Source: Allopusillimonas sp008369125 | GTDB lineage: Bacteria > Pseudomonadota > Gammaproteobacteria > Burkholderiales > Burkholderiaceae_B | Direction of reading: 5' to 3' | DNA: 64,000 bases | Assembly (NCBI RefSeq): GCF_008369125.1 | Contig: NZ_VOAY01000003.1 | Location: 248,001 to 312,000 of the forward strand | Shown: positions 7,839-17,378 of the stretch, one piece after another | Layout of the letters: each line of letters begins with the position of its first letter | Position numbering within the stretch: position 1 is the stretch's first letter | Made by a program: the position numbers and the translations under genes | The notes under the pieces: generated by a model | Told to the model about the DNA's origin: nothing | Databases searched by the model: none | Seen by the model: only the letters and a program-made list of their open reading frames with translations

Positions 7839-10652
7839 CTACTGCAGCAGATTACGCAAGGCAAATTGCATAATACCGCCGTGTCGGTAGTACTCTGCCT
7901 CGGTCGGGGTGTCGATACGTACGACTGCATCAAAAGCCACGCTACCAGCCAGTACACGCACGGTTGCCGGGATGCCACCTTGGTTTAGCCCGGTAATGCC
8001 CGTAATGGTGAATACCTCTTCACCCGTAAGCCCCAATGTCTCGGCATTTTGTCCTTCGGGAAACTGCAGTGGCAACACACCCATACCCAGCAAGTTAGAC
8101 CTGTGAATACGCTCGTACGATTCAGCAATAACCGCGCGCACGCCTAGCAATACCGTGCCTTTGGCCGCCCAATCTCGCGAAGACCCCGAGCCGTATTCTT
8201 TGCCCGCCAGAATCACCAGCGGGATGCCCGCTTCAATGTAATTGCGCGAGGCGTCAAAAATGGTCGTGACCGGACCGCCACCCTGGGTAAAGTCGCGGGT
8301 GAACCCGCCTTCGGTACCTGGAGCCAGCTGGTTGCGCAGGCGAACGTTGGCAAACGTGCCGCGTATCATCACCTCATGGTTGCCCCGCCGTGATCCATAC
8401 GAGTTGAAATCTTTAGGCGCCACGCCATGCTCGGTAAGATAAGCAGCTGCAGGTGAGGTTTTGGAGATGGAACCCGCCGGGCTGATATGGTCGGTAGTTA
8501 CCGAATCGCCCAGCAGGGCCAGTACGCGCGCACCTGAAATATCACCAACCGGTGCAGGGTCGCGTGGCATATCGACAAAATACGGCGGTTTACGCACGTA
8601 AGTAGACGCCTCGTCCCATTCAAAAATATTGCCTTCGGGCGTAGGCAAACCTTGCCAGCGCTCGTCACCCGCAAATACATCGGCATAGCCTTTTTTGTAC
8701 ATGTCAGAGGCAATGGAGTTTTCAACAACGGCGGCAACTTCGGCTGCCGAAGGCCAGATGTCTTTAAGAAAGACCGGCTTGCCGTCTTTGCCAGTGCCCA
8801 GCGGCTGCTTGAACAGGTCGATGTTCATGGTGCCGGCCAGAGCATAGGCGACGACCAGCGGCGGCGACATCAGGTAGTTCATTTTAACTTCGGCGTGAAT
8901 ACGGCCTTCGAAGTTACGATTGCCCGACAGCACCGACACCACAGACAGGTCATGGCCAGTAACAGCCTGGCTTACCTCGGGAATGAGCGGGCCAGAGTTG
9001 CCAATACATGTGGTACAGCCATAGCCCACCAGGTTGAAGCCCAGCGCTTCCAGATAGGGGGTAAGGCCGGCCTTGTTGTAGTAGTCTGTGACCACTCTGG
9101 ACCCAGGTGCCAGACTGGTCTTGACCCAAGGCTTGCGGCTCAGGCCACGCTCAACGGCATTTTTGGCCAGTAGCGCCGCAGCAATCATGACTGTCGGGTT
9201 AGAAGTATTGGTACACGAAGTAATGGCGGCAATAACCACAGCACCATGATCAATTTTGCATGCCGTGCCATCAGCGAGCGTAATGGCAACAGGGTCGGAG
9301 ATTTGCGCATCCGGACCTGTGTCGTCGCTTACATGATTGGTAGGTTCTTCGGAGCGTACCTCCCACTTGCTTTGCGAAGGAGGATCAGAGGCCGGGAAAG
9401 ACTCAAACACACCCTTGTCGTAGCCCTGGGGTTTTTGCTTGGGCAAGCCTACCAGAGCAGCCAGCGCACCCCGGAAGGCCTCTTGAGACTTGGACAGGGC
9501 AATACGGTCTTGCGGCCGTTTGGGGCCAGCGATAGACGGTTGCACTGTCGACAGGTCAAGCTCAAGTGTTTCAGAATAGCTGGGCTCGTGCTCAGGGTCG
9601 TGCCACATGCCCTGCTCTTTGGCATAGGCCTCGACCAGTGCAATCTGGTCTTCGCTGCGGCCTGTGAGCCTCATGTAGTCAAGCGTAACCTGGTCTATGG
9701 GGAAAATAGAGATTGTGGAGCCATACTCGGGGCTCATATTGCCAATCGTGGCGCGGTTGGCCAGTGGCACTGCAGCAACACCCGGGCCGTAGAACTCAAC
9801 AAACTTGCCCACCACGCCATGTTTGCGCAACATTTCGGTAATAGTCAGCACCAGGTCGGTGGCGGTAGACCCTTCAGGGAGCGAGCCCGTAAGTTTGAAC
9901 CCCACAACACGCGGTATAAGCATGGAGATGGGCTGCCCCAGCATGCCTGCTTCGGCCTCGATGCCGCCAACACCCCAGGCCACAACGCCCAGACCGTTGA
10001 CCATGGGGGTATGTGAGTCAGTGCCCACACAGGTATCTGGGTATGCGATCAACTCGCCATCGGTTTCGCGCGTGAATACGACTCTGGACAGATGCTCAAG
10101 GTTAACCTGATGGACAATGCCTGTGCCGGGAGGCACAACTTTGAAATCATCAAAGGCGCTCTGGCCCCAGCGCAAGAACTGATAACGTTCGATGTTGCGC
10201 TGGTATTCAATTTCTACGTTTTGATCAAAGGCGGAGGCGGTACCAAACGCGTCAACAATGACCGAGTGGTCGATAACCAGCTCAACAGGTGCCAACGGGT
10301 TGATGAGGGATGGATCCCCACCCAGATCTTGCATGGCCTCGCGCATGGCGGCGAGGTCGACCACAGCAGGTACGCCGGTAAAGTCTTGCAGCACAACGCG
10401 CGCAGGGGTAAAAGCAATCTCGCGATTAGGCTGTGAAGATGGATCCCATTGTGCAAGCGCACGAACATCGTCGGCAGACACCGAACCTTGGCCTTCATTG
10501 CGCAACAGGTTCTCTAACAGCACCTTAAGCCCGTATGGCAGCTTGGACACATCAAGGCCCTGATCGCGAAGCGCGTCGAGCTTGTAGATTTGATATTTTT
10601 TACCGCCGACATCCAGCGACCCTCGGGCCCCGAAACTGTTGGGATTATTCAT
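7839..10652 (-). CDS. acnA: aconitate hydratase A
   Basis: Citrate/isocitrate isomerase of the TCA cycle with a [4Fe-4S] cluster. The cluster cysteines are Cys480 (SCTNTSNP), Cys546 and Cys549 (GCTTCIG). Substrate and cluster motifs such as GTDSHTPMVNG (210-220), AGKEYGSGSSRDWAAKG and the swivelling C-terminal domain are all present. At 937 residues it is longer than the usual ~890-900 because of an insertion around residues 411-452 containing ESFPASDPPS, just before the first cluster cysteine region. The ATG at 10652 has AGGAGAA six bases upstream. Confidence 0.97.
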   Translation of the reverse strand: MNNPNSFGARGSLDVGGKKYQIYKLDALRDQGLDVSKLPYGLKVLLENLLRNEGQGSVSADDVRALAQWDPSSQPNREIAFTPARVVLQDFTGVPAVVDLAAMREAMQDLGGDPSLINPLAPVELVIDHSVIVDAFGTASAFDQNVEIEYQRNIERYQFLRWGQSAFDDFKVVPPGTGIVHQVNLEHLSRVVFTRETDGELIAYPDTCVGTDSHTPMVNGLGVVAWGVGGIEAEAGMLGQPISMLIPRVVGFKLTGSLPEGSTATDLVLTITEMLRKHGVVGKFVEFYGPGVAAVPLANRATIGNMSPEYGSTISIFPIDQVTLDYMRLTGRSEDQIALVEAYAKEQGMWHDPEHEPSYSETLELDLSTVQPSIAGPKRPQDRIALSKSQEAFRGALAALVGLPKQKPQGYDKGVFESFPASDPPSQSKWEVRSEEPTNHVSDDTGPDAQISDPVAITLADGTACKIDHGAVVIAAITSCTNTSNPTVMIAAALLAKNAVERGLSRKPWVKTSLAPGSRVVTDYYNKAGLTPYLEALGFNLVGYGCTTCIGNSGPLIPEVSQAVTGHDLSVVSVLSGNRNFEGRIHAEVKMNYLMSPPLVVAYALAGTMNIDLFKQPLGTGKDGKPVFLKDIWPSAAEVAAVVENSIASDMYKKGYADVFAGDERWQGLPTPEGNIFEWDEASTYVRKPPYFVDMPRDPAPVGDISGARVLALLGDSVTTDHISPAGSISKTSPAAAYLTEHGVAPKDFNSYGSRRGNHEVMIRGTFANVRLRNQLAPGTEGGFTRDFTQGGGPVTTIFDASRNYIEAGIPLVILAGKEYGSGSSRDWAAKGTVLLGVRAVIAESYERIHRSNLLGMGVLPLQFPEGQNAETLGLTGEEVFTITGITGLNQGGIPATVRVLAGSVAFDAVVRIDTPTEAEYYRHGGIMQFALRNLLQ

Positions 10653-11068
10653 TGCTTTTCTCCTGCGGAAATGAATCTGCCCCGTACCGCAACCGCTGGT
10701 TCAGCGAAGCGGAAACGCTTGCAGCATGAATGACAAAGCAAGGTCGGTTACCGTTCAGGGACTGTAATGCGGCACCCTAACCCTGGCACAGTACTGTGTG
10801 CTGCAGGCCCATATCGGCGCGCCGAACATGGTCATCATGTTACACGCTTTGCCGGGTGTTCTGCCAGCATGCTTGCTTTTTGCATCGCCACTCGGGCGTC
10901 ATGGTTAAGCGATCGCCTGCTCACTGTAACCACTACAATCAGCCGTAGCCTCTCACCTTACGCCGATACGCTTTACCCTGCCTGTCGCACCTCGTGTCTG
11001 GCGTCATGCAGCGACACACGCAGACAAAGTACGACGTACACAGGACGCATTATTTTCAGGATTCTGTC
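10653..11068. other. intergenic region upstream of acnA and the FmdE-like gene
   Basis: This 416-bp divergent spacer carries the acnA ribosome-binding site at its left edge and that of the FmdE-like gene (AGGA, 11059-11062) at its right edge. No further gene, long repeat or strong hairpin was seen. An in-frame extension of the FmdE-like gene up to 10994 looks non-coding. Confidence 0.5.
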
Positions 11069-11668
11069 ATGAGCTTTCCCGCATTTTTCGACACCGCTCC
11101 CACCATCACGCTTCGCGATCCGCTGGCCGACCTGCTCGGCGCATCGCGCAATGGCATCATCGAATACAGCTATGGAGACATCGTAAAGCTGGCCGGCCAC
11201 TCGTGTCCGACTGTGGCGGGGGCTTATCTCATGACGCGCAATGCGCTAAAAAAGCTGTATGGTGATGATCTGCCAGAACGTGGCGACATTAAGGTAGAGT
11301 TTCAGGACGACCAAACCAATGGCGTAACAGGCGTTATCGCCAATGTCATCAGCATGATCACCGGTGCCACCATTGACACAGGTTTCAAAGGCTTAGGCGG
11401 AAAATACGACCGGCGCGGTCTGCTGTTTTTCAATGTAGACATACCCGGCGAGATACGCTACACGCGGCTCGATACCGGCGCGGCCATTACCACCAGTTAC
11501 CACGCAAGCATTGTGCCGCCCAGTCCCGAGCTTATGCCGGCATTACGCACGATTATTGCAGGACAAGGCGATAGCGTTCGCAATGAAGAGTTTGGCCAGG
11601 CCTGGCAGGAACGGGTTCGAAAAATACTCGAAAACGCCGACAACCCGGCACTGGTCACATACGCTTGA
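11069..11668 (+). CDS. FmdE-like domain protein
   Basis: A 199-residue protein resembling the FmdE domain (named after a protein of the formylmethanofuran dehydrogenase locus, but widespread in bacteria with unknown roles). It shows the H-x-C-P metal motif as AGHSCP (His44, Cys46), then an acidic stretch and a GATIDTGFKGLGG segment equivalent to the family's second glycine-rich motif. No signal peptide is seen, so it is probably cytoplasmic. AGGA lies seven bases before ATG 11069. It converges on a TonB-dependent receptor, so metal handling is a reasonable guess only. Confidence 0.6.
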   Translation: MSFPAFFDTAPTITLRDPLADLLGASRNGIIEYSYGDIVKLAGHSCPTVAGAYLMTRNALKKLYGDDLPERGDIKVEFQDDQTNGVTGVIANVISMITGATIDTGFKGLGGKYDRRGLLFFNVDIPGEIRYTRLDTGAAITTSYHASIVPPSPELMPALRTIIAGQGDSVRNEEFGQAWQERVRKILENADNPALVTYA

Positions 11669-11817
11669 GCACCTGCGAATTGCGGACAAAACCGGGTGAA
11701 GCCCCTCGTCCGGCGACCGGAGTGCTTCTTACACAAGGAGCACTCATTACTATAGAAAATGAACGGCCAGGCCGAACTCCTCCAGCAGAGCGCAAGCTTG
11801 CGTTTAAAGATACATGT

Positions 11818-13929
11818 TCAAAACCCCATCTGCAGCGATAAAAAAACAGCGCGCTGCTGGCCCGGCGTAAAGTAGCGCTTATCACCCATCTTGCGGGCGT
11901 CAAGCACATATTCAGTCATGGCAGCATAACGTTTGCCCGTCAGATTGCGACCATCAAGCGCCACACGGTACTTTCCGTCAGGTGCCTCATAACCCATAGT
12001 GAAATTAACAACGCCATATCCCGGTGCCTTCACGCTGTTCGCCTGATCCACATACCACCCTGATGCTGTTTCTATCCCTGGCCCCGCATAAAACCCGGAG
12101 GGGTGTCGGTACAACATAGTGAGCTGCGCCATATGAGGTGGCACGCCCGGAATCGCATTGTTGCCATAGACGGCATCATCGTAAAACCGGAAACGACTCC
12201 ATGTGTAGGCTAACCGCCAATCCAGATAGCCAGGCAGCCCGGTCGGGCGCCAACGCCCGTGGATACCGAGTTCAAGCCCCATATGTCGTGTCGCTCTGGC
12301 GTTGTGCGCACGCGCCGGCAGATAGGGGTTCCCGGCATCAGCCGCCAGCAAAATCTCGTCACGCACCCATGAATGATAGGCAGCCAGCTCCCAGCCCAGA
12401 TCATCACTTCCTCCACGTGTGCCCAGTTCTGCCGTCGTGGCGCGCTGCGCTTTCAGCAAGCCCTCAAACGTATAGAAATTGAGGCTGTTGGGCGGCTCAT
12501 AACTACGGCTCACATTGGCAAAAACCTGAGCATCGCTCGCTACATCCCACACAATTCCCAACCTGGGGCTGAGCCCCGAATAGCGTGCCGTTGCGCTACC
12601 GTCAGGAAAATAGGCAGCAGCCAGTGGCGCGACATGATTGTCAGTACGTCGCCAGACCCTGGTGGCCTGCGCCCCTACGATCAATGCCAGATCGGGCCGA
12701 GCCCAATATGTGTTCTCGGCAAAGAGCTCCAGATTGGCGCGCTTCGCGTCCAGCGTAGCCAGATTTGCGCTCAGCGGGAACGGCAGAGGGGCCAGATAGT
12801 CTGGCCACGTGGCAGCGTCATGACTACGCCCTCTGCCAAGGTTGCCGCCCCAAACAAACTGGTTATCCCGTCCGCCCGGACGACGGTTGATCTCATGGCG
12901 CCATGATACGCCGTAATCTGTCGCATCATAGTGGCTCACATAGCCCGTCCCAGGCGAGACAAACTTCGTACCTGTGTGAAAAGCGCCCAGCGACAAATGG
13001 TCATCGCCGCCAAGGTCTAGTTCATGAACATATGCGGTATGCCAGCGCGGATGCGTGCGTATGCGTGAATCGGCCACGACATAGTCTGCATTGGCTTGCG
13101 ACGGATCATTCTGCAACTGCGACCGCGTAAGCGGCCCCGGCATCTCGACCTTGTAGAACTCGCGGGTCATGTGCAGACGCCCTCGCGAAGTCGGGCTGAA
13201 ACGGTAGCCCACGTTTCCATAAAAACGGGATAGGGTCTGCGCGGAATGCTCGCGCGCGCCATTTGAGTGAAAGGTGCTGGCTGAGGCGTAAAAATCAAGG
13301 CCATTGTCAAAAACCTCCCCAATGGTCGCCGCACCTTTGGCGTAACCATGAGTGCCACCATCCACACGCAGGGTTACGCCTGGACGCGAATAACCTGTAG
13401 GAGATACCAGATTGATGGCACCGCCTAGCGTGGCGACCCCCAATCCCATAGCGTTGGCGCCGCGAAACACCTCCATGTAATCTGCCCCTGCCGGGTCAGC
13501 GTAAATAGAATCGCCCAAATCATCTAGCCTTCCCAGGGGCAAGCCATCACGTAAAAGCCGCAGGCCACGCACGCCTCCCGAAGAAAGACCCGAGCCGCGT
13601 ATCGATACACGAGCGCTTTCTTGGCCTGAGCCACTGGGCGCGCGCACCCCTGGCACGCCCCACAGCGCATCCGAAAGACTTGTTACCGTACGCTCGCTAT
13701 AGTCCTCGCCGTCGATAACCGAGACATTGCCCGGCACAGAGCGCAACGCCTCTCGTACATCGTCAACCCTGATGGCTTTCGACATACGTTCAGGCGTGAT
13801 CACGATTATGTCGAGTTGTGACGCCCTCTCAGACCCCGTTTCTGCCTGCGCACCGGACACAATAAGTTGGCTGGCCACCACCCAGATGCAGAGCATGCCA
13901 AAGCCTGCAGGCCATTGCTTCATAAACAT
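11818..13929 (-). CDS. TonB-dependent outer-membrane receptor
   Basis: Outer-membrane active transporter that takes up siderophores, metal complexes or cofactors using TonB energy. From ATG 13929 it is 703 residues: signal peptide ending near SGAQA, plug domain with the VREALRSVPGNVSVIDG start and the SIRGSGLSSGGVRG segment, then a beta-barrel ending in the canonical terminal Phe (LSLQMGF). The Tyr/Trp-rich barrel and the PDLALIVGAQATRVWR type strands are typical. No regulator, FecR or permease is adjacent, so the ligand is open. A possible Fur-like palindrome lies 16 bp upstream of the start. Confidence 0.93.
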   Translation of the reverse strand: MFMKQWPAGFGMLCIWVVASQLIVSGAQAETGSERASQLDIIVITPERMSKAIRVDDVREALRSVPGNVSVIDGEDYSERTVTSLSDALWGVPGVRAPSGSGQESARVSIRGSGLSSGGVRGLRLLRDGLPLGRLDDLGDSIYADPAGADYMEVFRGANAMGLGVATLGGAINLVSPTGYSRPGVTLRVDGGTHGYAKGAATIGEVFDNGLDFYASASTFHSNGAREHSAQTLSRFYGNVGYRFSPTSRGRLHMTREFYKVEMPGPLTRSQLQNDPSQANADYVVADSRIRTHPRWHTAYVHELDLGGDDHLSLGAFHTGTKFVSPGTGYVSHYDATDYGVSWRHEINRRPGGRDNQFVWGGNLGRGRSHDAATWPDYLAPLPFPLSANLATLDAKRANLELFAENTYWARPDLALIVGAQATRVWRRTDNHVAPLAAAYFPDGSATARYSGLSPRLGIVWDVASDAQVFANVSRSYEPPNSLNFYTFEGLLKAQRATTAELGTRGGSDDLGWELAAYHSWVRDEILLAADAGNPYLPARAHNARATRHMGLELGIHGRWRPTGLPGYLDWRLAYTWSRFRFYDDAVYGNNAIPGVPPHMAQLTMLYRHPSGFYAGPGIETASGWYVDQANSVKAPGYGVVNFTMGYEAPDGKYRVALDGRNLTGKRYAAMTEYVLDARKMGDKRYFTPGQQRAVFLSLQMGF

Positions 13930-14298
13930 TGGAATCACTATCTTGTAATTGATAATTACCTGCACTGTGGCGTAATGCAACCGCAACGTCTGCGTGCCTG
14001 CGTCGTCGGAGTGCCCCAGCACCAGCTAAAAACCCAGAAATCTGCCGTAACAAAGTGACCAGGGACTTGTTCCTTGTTGAATCTGTTAAAGACTACTATC
14101 GCAGCATGTCGGGTTACCTGAACAAAGCCTGAATCGATGCATCGCAATCACCTTGAATTTGATGCAAAATAACACTGATTGACACATTATTACAGCAATA
14201 CCCGTAAAATTGGCAATAACCCCACCTTCCGTAGGCGCAGCCATAGCCCCCACCCCTGCGCTTACAGCCGATAACAGTGACAGGAGAGGCCAAAAGCC
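13930..14298. other. divergent promoter region of the TonB receptor and the sensor kinase
   Basis: This 369-bp spacer holds the inverted repeat at 13945-13959 near the receptor and an imperfect hairpin (GTAGGCGCAG with CTGCGCTTAC) around 14230-14270 near the kinase. A purine-rich AGGAGAGG sits 9-13 bases before the kinase ATG. No gene was seen. Confidence 0.45.
13945..13959. promoter_or_regulatory. GTAATT-N3-AATTAC inverted repeat, possible Fur-type operator
   Basis: A perfect 6-3-6 palindrome with a GATAAT core lies 16 bp upstream of the receptor start. It only partly matches the GATAAT-triplet Fur consensus, so iron regulation is a suggestion drawn mainly from gene context. Confidence 0.3.
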
Positions 14299-16647
14299 AT
14301 GATGCGGTTATTACTGACACGGCCACTGCTGTGCCTACTGCTTTGCCTCTGGGCCATCGCCCAGGCCTCAGCTGCCGGTCCGCAAGGGGTTCTGCACATC
14401 ACTGACCCAAACTTCAAGCCAATAGCGCTCGAATACAACGCTTTGGTGTACGAAGATGCTTCAGCAGAAATGGGTTTTGATGACATCCGGCAGCTGCCAG
14501 TCGGGGCCAGCAAGGGCTTTGTACCCATGCAGGGCAATGCCAGCCGTGCGCGTTATTCGCGCTCGGCCTGGTGGCTCAAACTGACCCTCGTCAACAACAC
14601 CAGCGAAACGCTGCCCTTGCGTTTCGCCAGCGACACGTCAAGTATTACTTATCTGGATTTCTTCCAAAGCATGACCGGCAACAGTTGGTCGCATACACAT
14701 TCGGGCGAAGCTGTGCCCTTATCAGAGCAACCTCTCGGCGTTTTCCGGCGCGAGGCATTCCCAGTGGTACTGATGCCCGGCCAGCAAACCACTATTTTTG
14801 TCCGTATCCAGAGCGACAAGGCCCTAATGCTCGCACCGCGGCTTTATTCAGAAAAAAGTTTTACGGCGCATGAAGCCAGCCTGTCATTGTGGAATGGTCT
14901 ACTTATAGGAGGCCTTCTGGCCCTGACCGTCGGCGCCTTGCATGTCACCGTGTTTTCACGCAGCCGGGCATTTGCCTGGCTAACAGCACTCTCGCTGGTG
15001 ATCGCTCTGTACGAAATGAGCGGTCGTGGCTATTCAAAGCTGTTTCTATGGCCTGAAAGTACCGACTGGGCTGTGCGCGCCACACCTGTGTTTGGTTATG
15101 CATCGCTGGCGATGTTTCTGATTTTTGTAATGAGCGGAGCGCGATTGCTCCAGATAAAACTATCAGGCAAAGCGTGGCTCGTTGCGCTGGTAACCTTAGA
15201 ATTGGGCCTGGCGGCGCTGGCGGCAACGGGCCAAGTGCATATCTCAGTGCGGCTCGGGTACTTCGTCATGGTGGCGCACGCTATCATAACCATTGTCATT
15301 GCGGTCGTGCTGATCAAGCGTTCGGCACCTGCGGGACGGATCATGCTGATGATCACTTTGTTCTTTACATTGCAAACCGCGCTTCGTTTTTCAGGAGATG
15401 CCAGCTTTCTGCCCGAATGGGTCACCGTGCTGAACATGAGAGACTCTACCAGCAATCCTGTGACTGGCCTGCTTGGTCTTTACATTAACCTGGCTTTTCT
15501 GGCCGCCTGGATCGTCATCGTCGCCAAGCAACGCCGTCGGGCCGAGCGGGCGTTGCTGGAGCACCAGACACAGGCGAAAAATCGCCTGCAGACAGAGGTG
15601 GAACGACAGACGGAAGCGTTAAACTCTGCGCTGCAATATGCCAATGAAAAAAATCAGCAGAAAACTGAGACGTTAAGCTACATAGGCCATGATCTGCGGG
15701 CGCCGCTGGCGACCATCGCCGGGTACGCCCAATTGCTGGATATCGACAAAAAGCCTTCGCAAGCGCAGTACATTCGCGCCATTGAGCGCAGCGCACAATA
15801 CCAGCTCACACTGATCGACGAACTGCTCGATTACGCAAAAAATGAGCTGCACCCTCTCAATCTCAACCCCGAACCCACATCACTCACCTGCCTGCTGGAA
15901 GATGTCACCAACTATATGGCCGCGCTGAGTGCCCAGCACAACAATACTTTCGCCTGCACCGCCACCAGCCCAATTCCGGCACAGATTGTCATTGACCAGC
16001 GCAGACTTCTGCAGGTGCTGTTAAACCTGGTGTCAAACGCAGCAAAATTCACCCAGCATGGCCATATTGCCCTTAATCTGAGTGCTGTCGACAATGGGCG
16101 CAAACACTGGACCCTCACATTCTCAGTCAGCGACTCTGGAATAGGTATCGCCTCAGAGCAACAGACAACCATTTTTTCGGCATTCACCCAGGAAAGATCC
16201 AGCTACGGCGGGCTTGGGCTGGGGCTGTTCATTGCCCAACGCATTGTCGAGAACATGGGCGGGACGATATCACTGGACAGTGCCCTTGGCCTCGGAAGTA
16301 CGTTCAGCTTTAGCATTAAGACGCTTGCTACCGGGGACGCCGTAGCATGGTCGCAATCCATGCCGTCCGCCGCCAACGTCATCACCAAAAACACGGCAAC
16401 CACTGAGCATCTCATGTCAACGCCATTGCCACCCGCTTACGAACGCATGACGCTTGCCAAACTTGCACGCGATGGCCAGCTTACTGAAATTGAAGAGTGG
16501 CTAATGAATATGCATGCAGCGCTACCCGATTGCGCGCCTTTTTTTCATCGCATTCAGGACCTGTTGGCTACGCTCGACCTCGAGAAGATTGAGTCACTAG
16601 CACTGGCGCCAACTGCACACCAAGCTCGAAGCGAAGACGCGGTTTAA
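14299..16647 (+). CDS. 7TMR-DISM sensor histidine kinase
   Basis: Membrane sensor kinase of 782 residues. Domains in order: signal peptide (1-26), periplasmic 7TMR-DISM extracellular domain (about 30-190), seven membrane segments (about 195-410), coiled coil, HisKA with His464 in SYIGHDLRAPL, and an ATPase domain with N box Asn580, G1 DSGIGI (612-617) and G2 GGLGLGL (637-643). About 110 residues follow the ATPase domain, including a helical segment (AYERMTLAKLARDGQLTEIEEWLM). No response regulator is adjacent, so it is an orphan kinase. It converges with pagL with a 3-bp gap. Confidence 0.92.
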   Translation: MMRLLLTRPLLCLLLCLWAIAQASAAGPQGVLHITDPNFKPIALEYNALVYEDASAEMGFDDIRQLPVGASKGFVPMQGNASRARYSRSAWWLKLTLVNNTSETLPLRFASDTSSITYLDFFQSMTGNSWSHTHSGEAVPLSEQPLGVFRREAFPVVLMPGQQTTIFVRIQSDKALMLAPRLYSEKSFTAHEASLSLWNGLLIGGLLALTVGALHVTVFSRSRAFAWLTALSLVIALYEMSGRGYSKLFLWPESTDWAVRATPVFGYASLAMFLIFVMSGARLLQIKLSGKAWLVALVTLELGLAALAATGQVHISVRLGYFVMVAHAIITIVIAVVLIKRSAPAGRIMLMITLFFTLQTALRFSGDASFLPEWVTVLNMRDSTSNPVTGLLGLYINLAFLAAWIVIVAKQRRRAERALLEHQTQAKNRLQTEVERQTEALNSALQYANEKNQQKTETLSYIGHDLRAPLATIAGYAQLLDIDKKPSQAQYIRAIERSAQYQLTLIDELLDYAKNELHPLNLNPEPTSLTCLLEDVTNYMAALSAQHNNTFACTATSPIPAQIVIDQRRLLQVLLNLVSNAAKFTQHGHIALNLSAVDNGRKHWTLTFSVSDSGIGIASEQQTTIFSAFTQERSSYGGLGLGLFIAQRIVENMGGTISLDSALGLGSTFSFSIKTLATGDAVAWSQSMPSAANVITKNTATTEHLMSTPLPPAYERMTLAKLARDGQLTEIEEWLMNMHAALPDCAPFFHRIQDLLATLDLEKIESLALAPTAHQARSEDAV

Positions 16648-16650
16648 CGC

Positions 16651-17184
16651 TTAATAGCGATAAGTGTATTGCAGTTGAACAACCTGAAGCCCAGGGTTGG
16701 GCTTTTTGATATTGGCATTGGAAAAATGCGAGAGTCGCACCCCCAGGCTGCTGGCACTGGACAGCATGACACCTGCACCAACATGACTGCCAAACTGAAG
16801 AGCAGTGCTTAACGTTTTATCAGCAAACCGCGTGCGCGAGAAGAGCGTGGGGCCACTGCCGACCTCAAGGTAAAAGCGGTCTTGCAGCGTCCAGCGCAGC
16901 ATTGGAATTGCATTTAATTGCCAGACACTAGACGGCGAACGTGCGCCATCAGCATGCCAGTATGCTGCACCCATCTCACCGACCAAATCCAGCCGGCCCC
17001 AGTTTCCAGAGAACCGGTGCGTCCATACAGACGGCGACACCCATGCAAGCTCATAACGCTGATAATTGTTGTTTAAGCCGGCCCTCAGGCTCACGCTGCT
17101 GGTTTCGGCCCAAGCAGACGCCGCACAGCCAAGCACCAGCACCGCAACCGCAAGCTGCGCATAAATTATTGCTGTTTTTTTCAT
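16651..17184 (-). CDS. pagL: PagL-like lipid A 3-O-deacylase
   Basis: Outer-membrane beta-barrel enzyme that removes the 3-O acyl chain of lipid A. The 177-residue precursor has a signal peptide cleaved near SAWA, eight alternating hydrophobic strands and the signature RLSHFSNANIKKPNPG, giving catalytic His153 and Ser155. It ends with the aromatic YTYRY typical of a barrel. Counting without gaps from the His, the place of the P. aeruginosa active-site Glu140 is Gln167 here, which may matter for activity. The size fits the family (about 170-180). Confidence 0.88.
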   Translation of the reverse strand: MKKTAIIYAQLAVAVLVLGCAASAWAETSSVSLRAGLNNNYQRYELAWVSPSVWTHRFSGNWGRLDLVGEMGAAYWHADGARSPSSVWQLNAIPMLRWTLQDRFYLEVGSGPTLFSRTRFADKTLSTALQFGSHVGAGVMLSSASSLGVRLSHFSNANIKKPNPGLQVVQLQYTYRY

Positions 17185-17301
17185 GATGAGTGCCTAGTGG
17201 GCGGATGACCCTGAAAGTACTGTGAACAAGGCGGCAACAAATTCTAGCAGGGATTGTGAGCAGGCTCGCGCTTCACAAAGACACTCGGGCTTCTATATGA
17301 T

Positions 17302-17360
17302 GGGGCGTTAATTTTCACCCTAAAACTTTAAAAGAACGCCCCTCCCATTTGAATCAGGGG
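17302..17360 (+). promoter_or_regulatory. leader with two competing stems upstream of the CoA transferase
   Basis: GGGGCGTT (17302-17309) is a perfect complement of AACGCCCC (17335-17342). The CCCCT at 17339-17343, part of that second arm, can instead pair with AGGGG at 17356-17360, close to the ribosome-binding site (GGAG, 17368-17371). A possible promoter lies just upstream (TTCACA 17272-17277, TATATG 17294-17299, spacer 16), which would put the transcript start near 17306, so the first repeat could also be a DNA operator. Confidence 0.4.
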
Positions 17361-17378
17361 ACATTCCGGAGCATATGC

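Noticed and set aside
9246..10016. A 256-codon plus-strand frame opposite acnA
   Set aside because: No recognisable domain, no ribosome-binding site, and acnA is unquestionable on the other strand.
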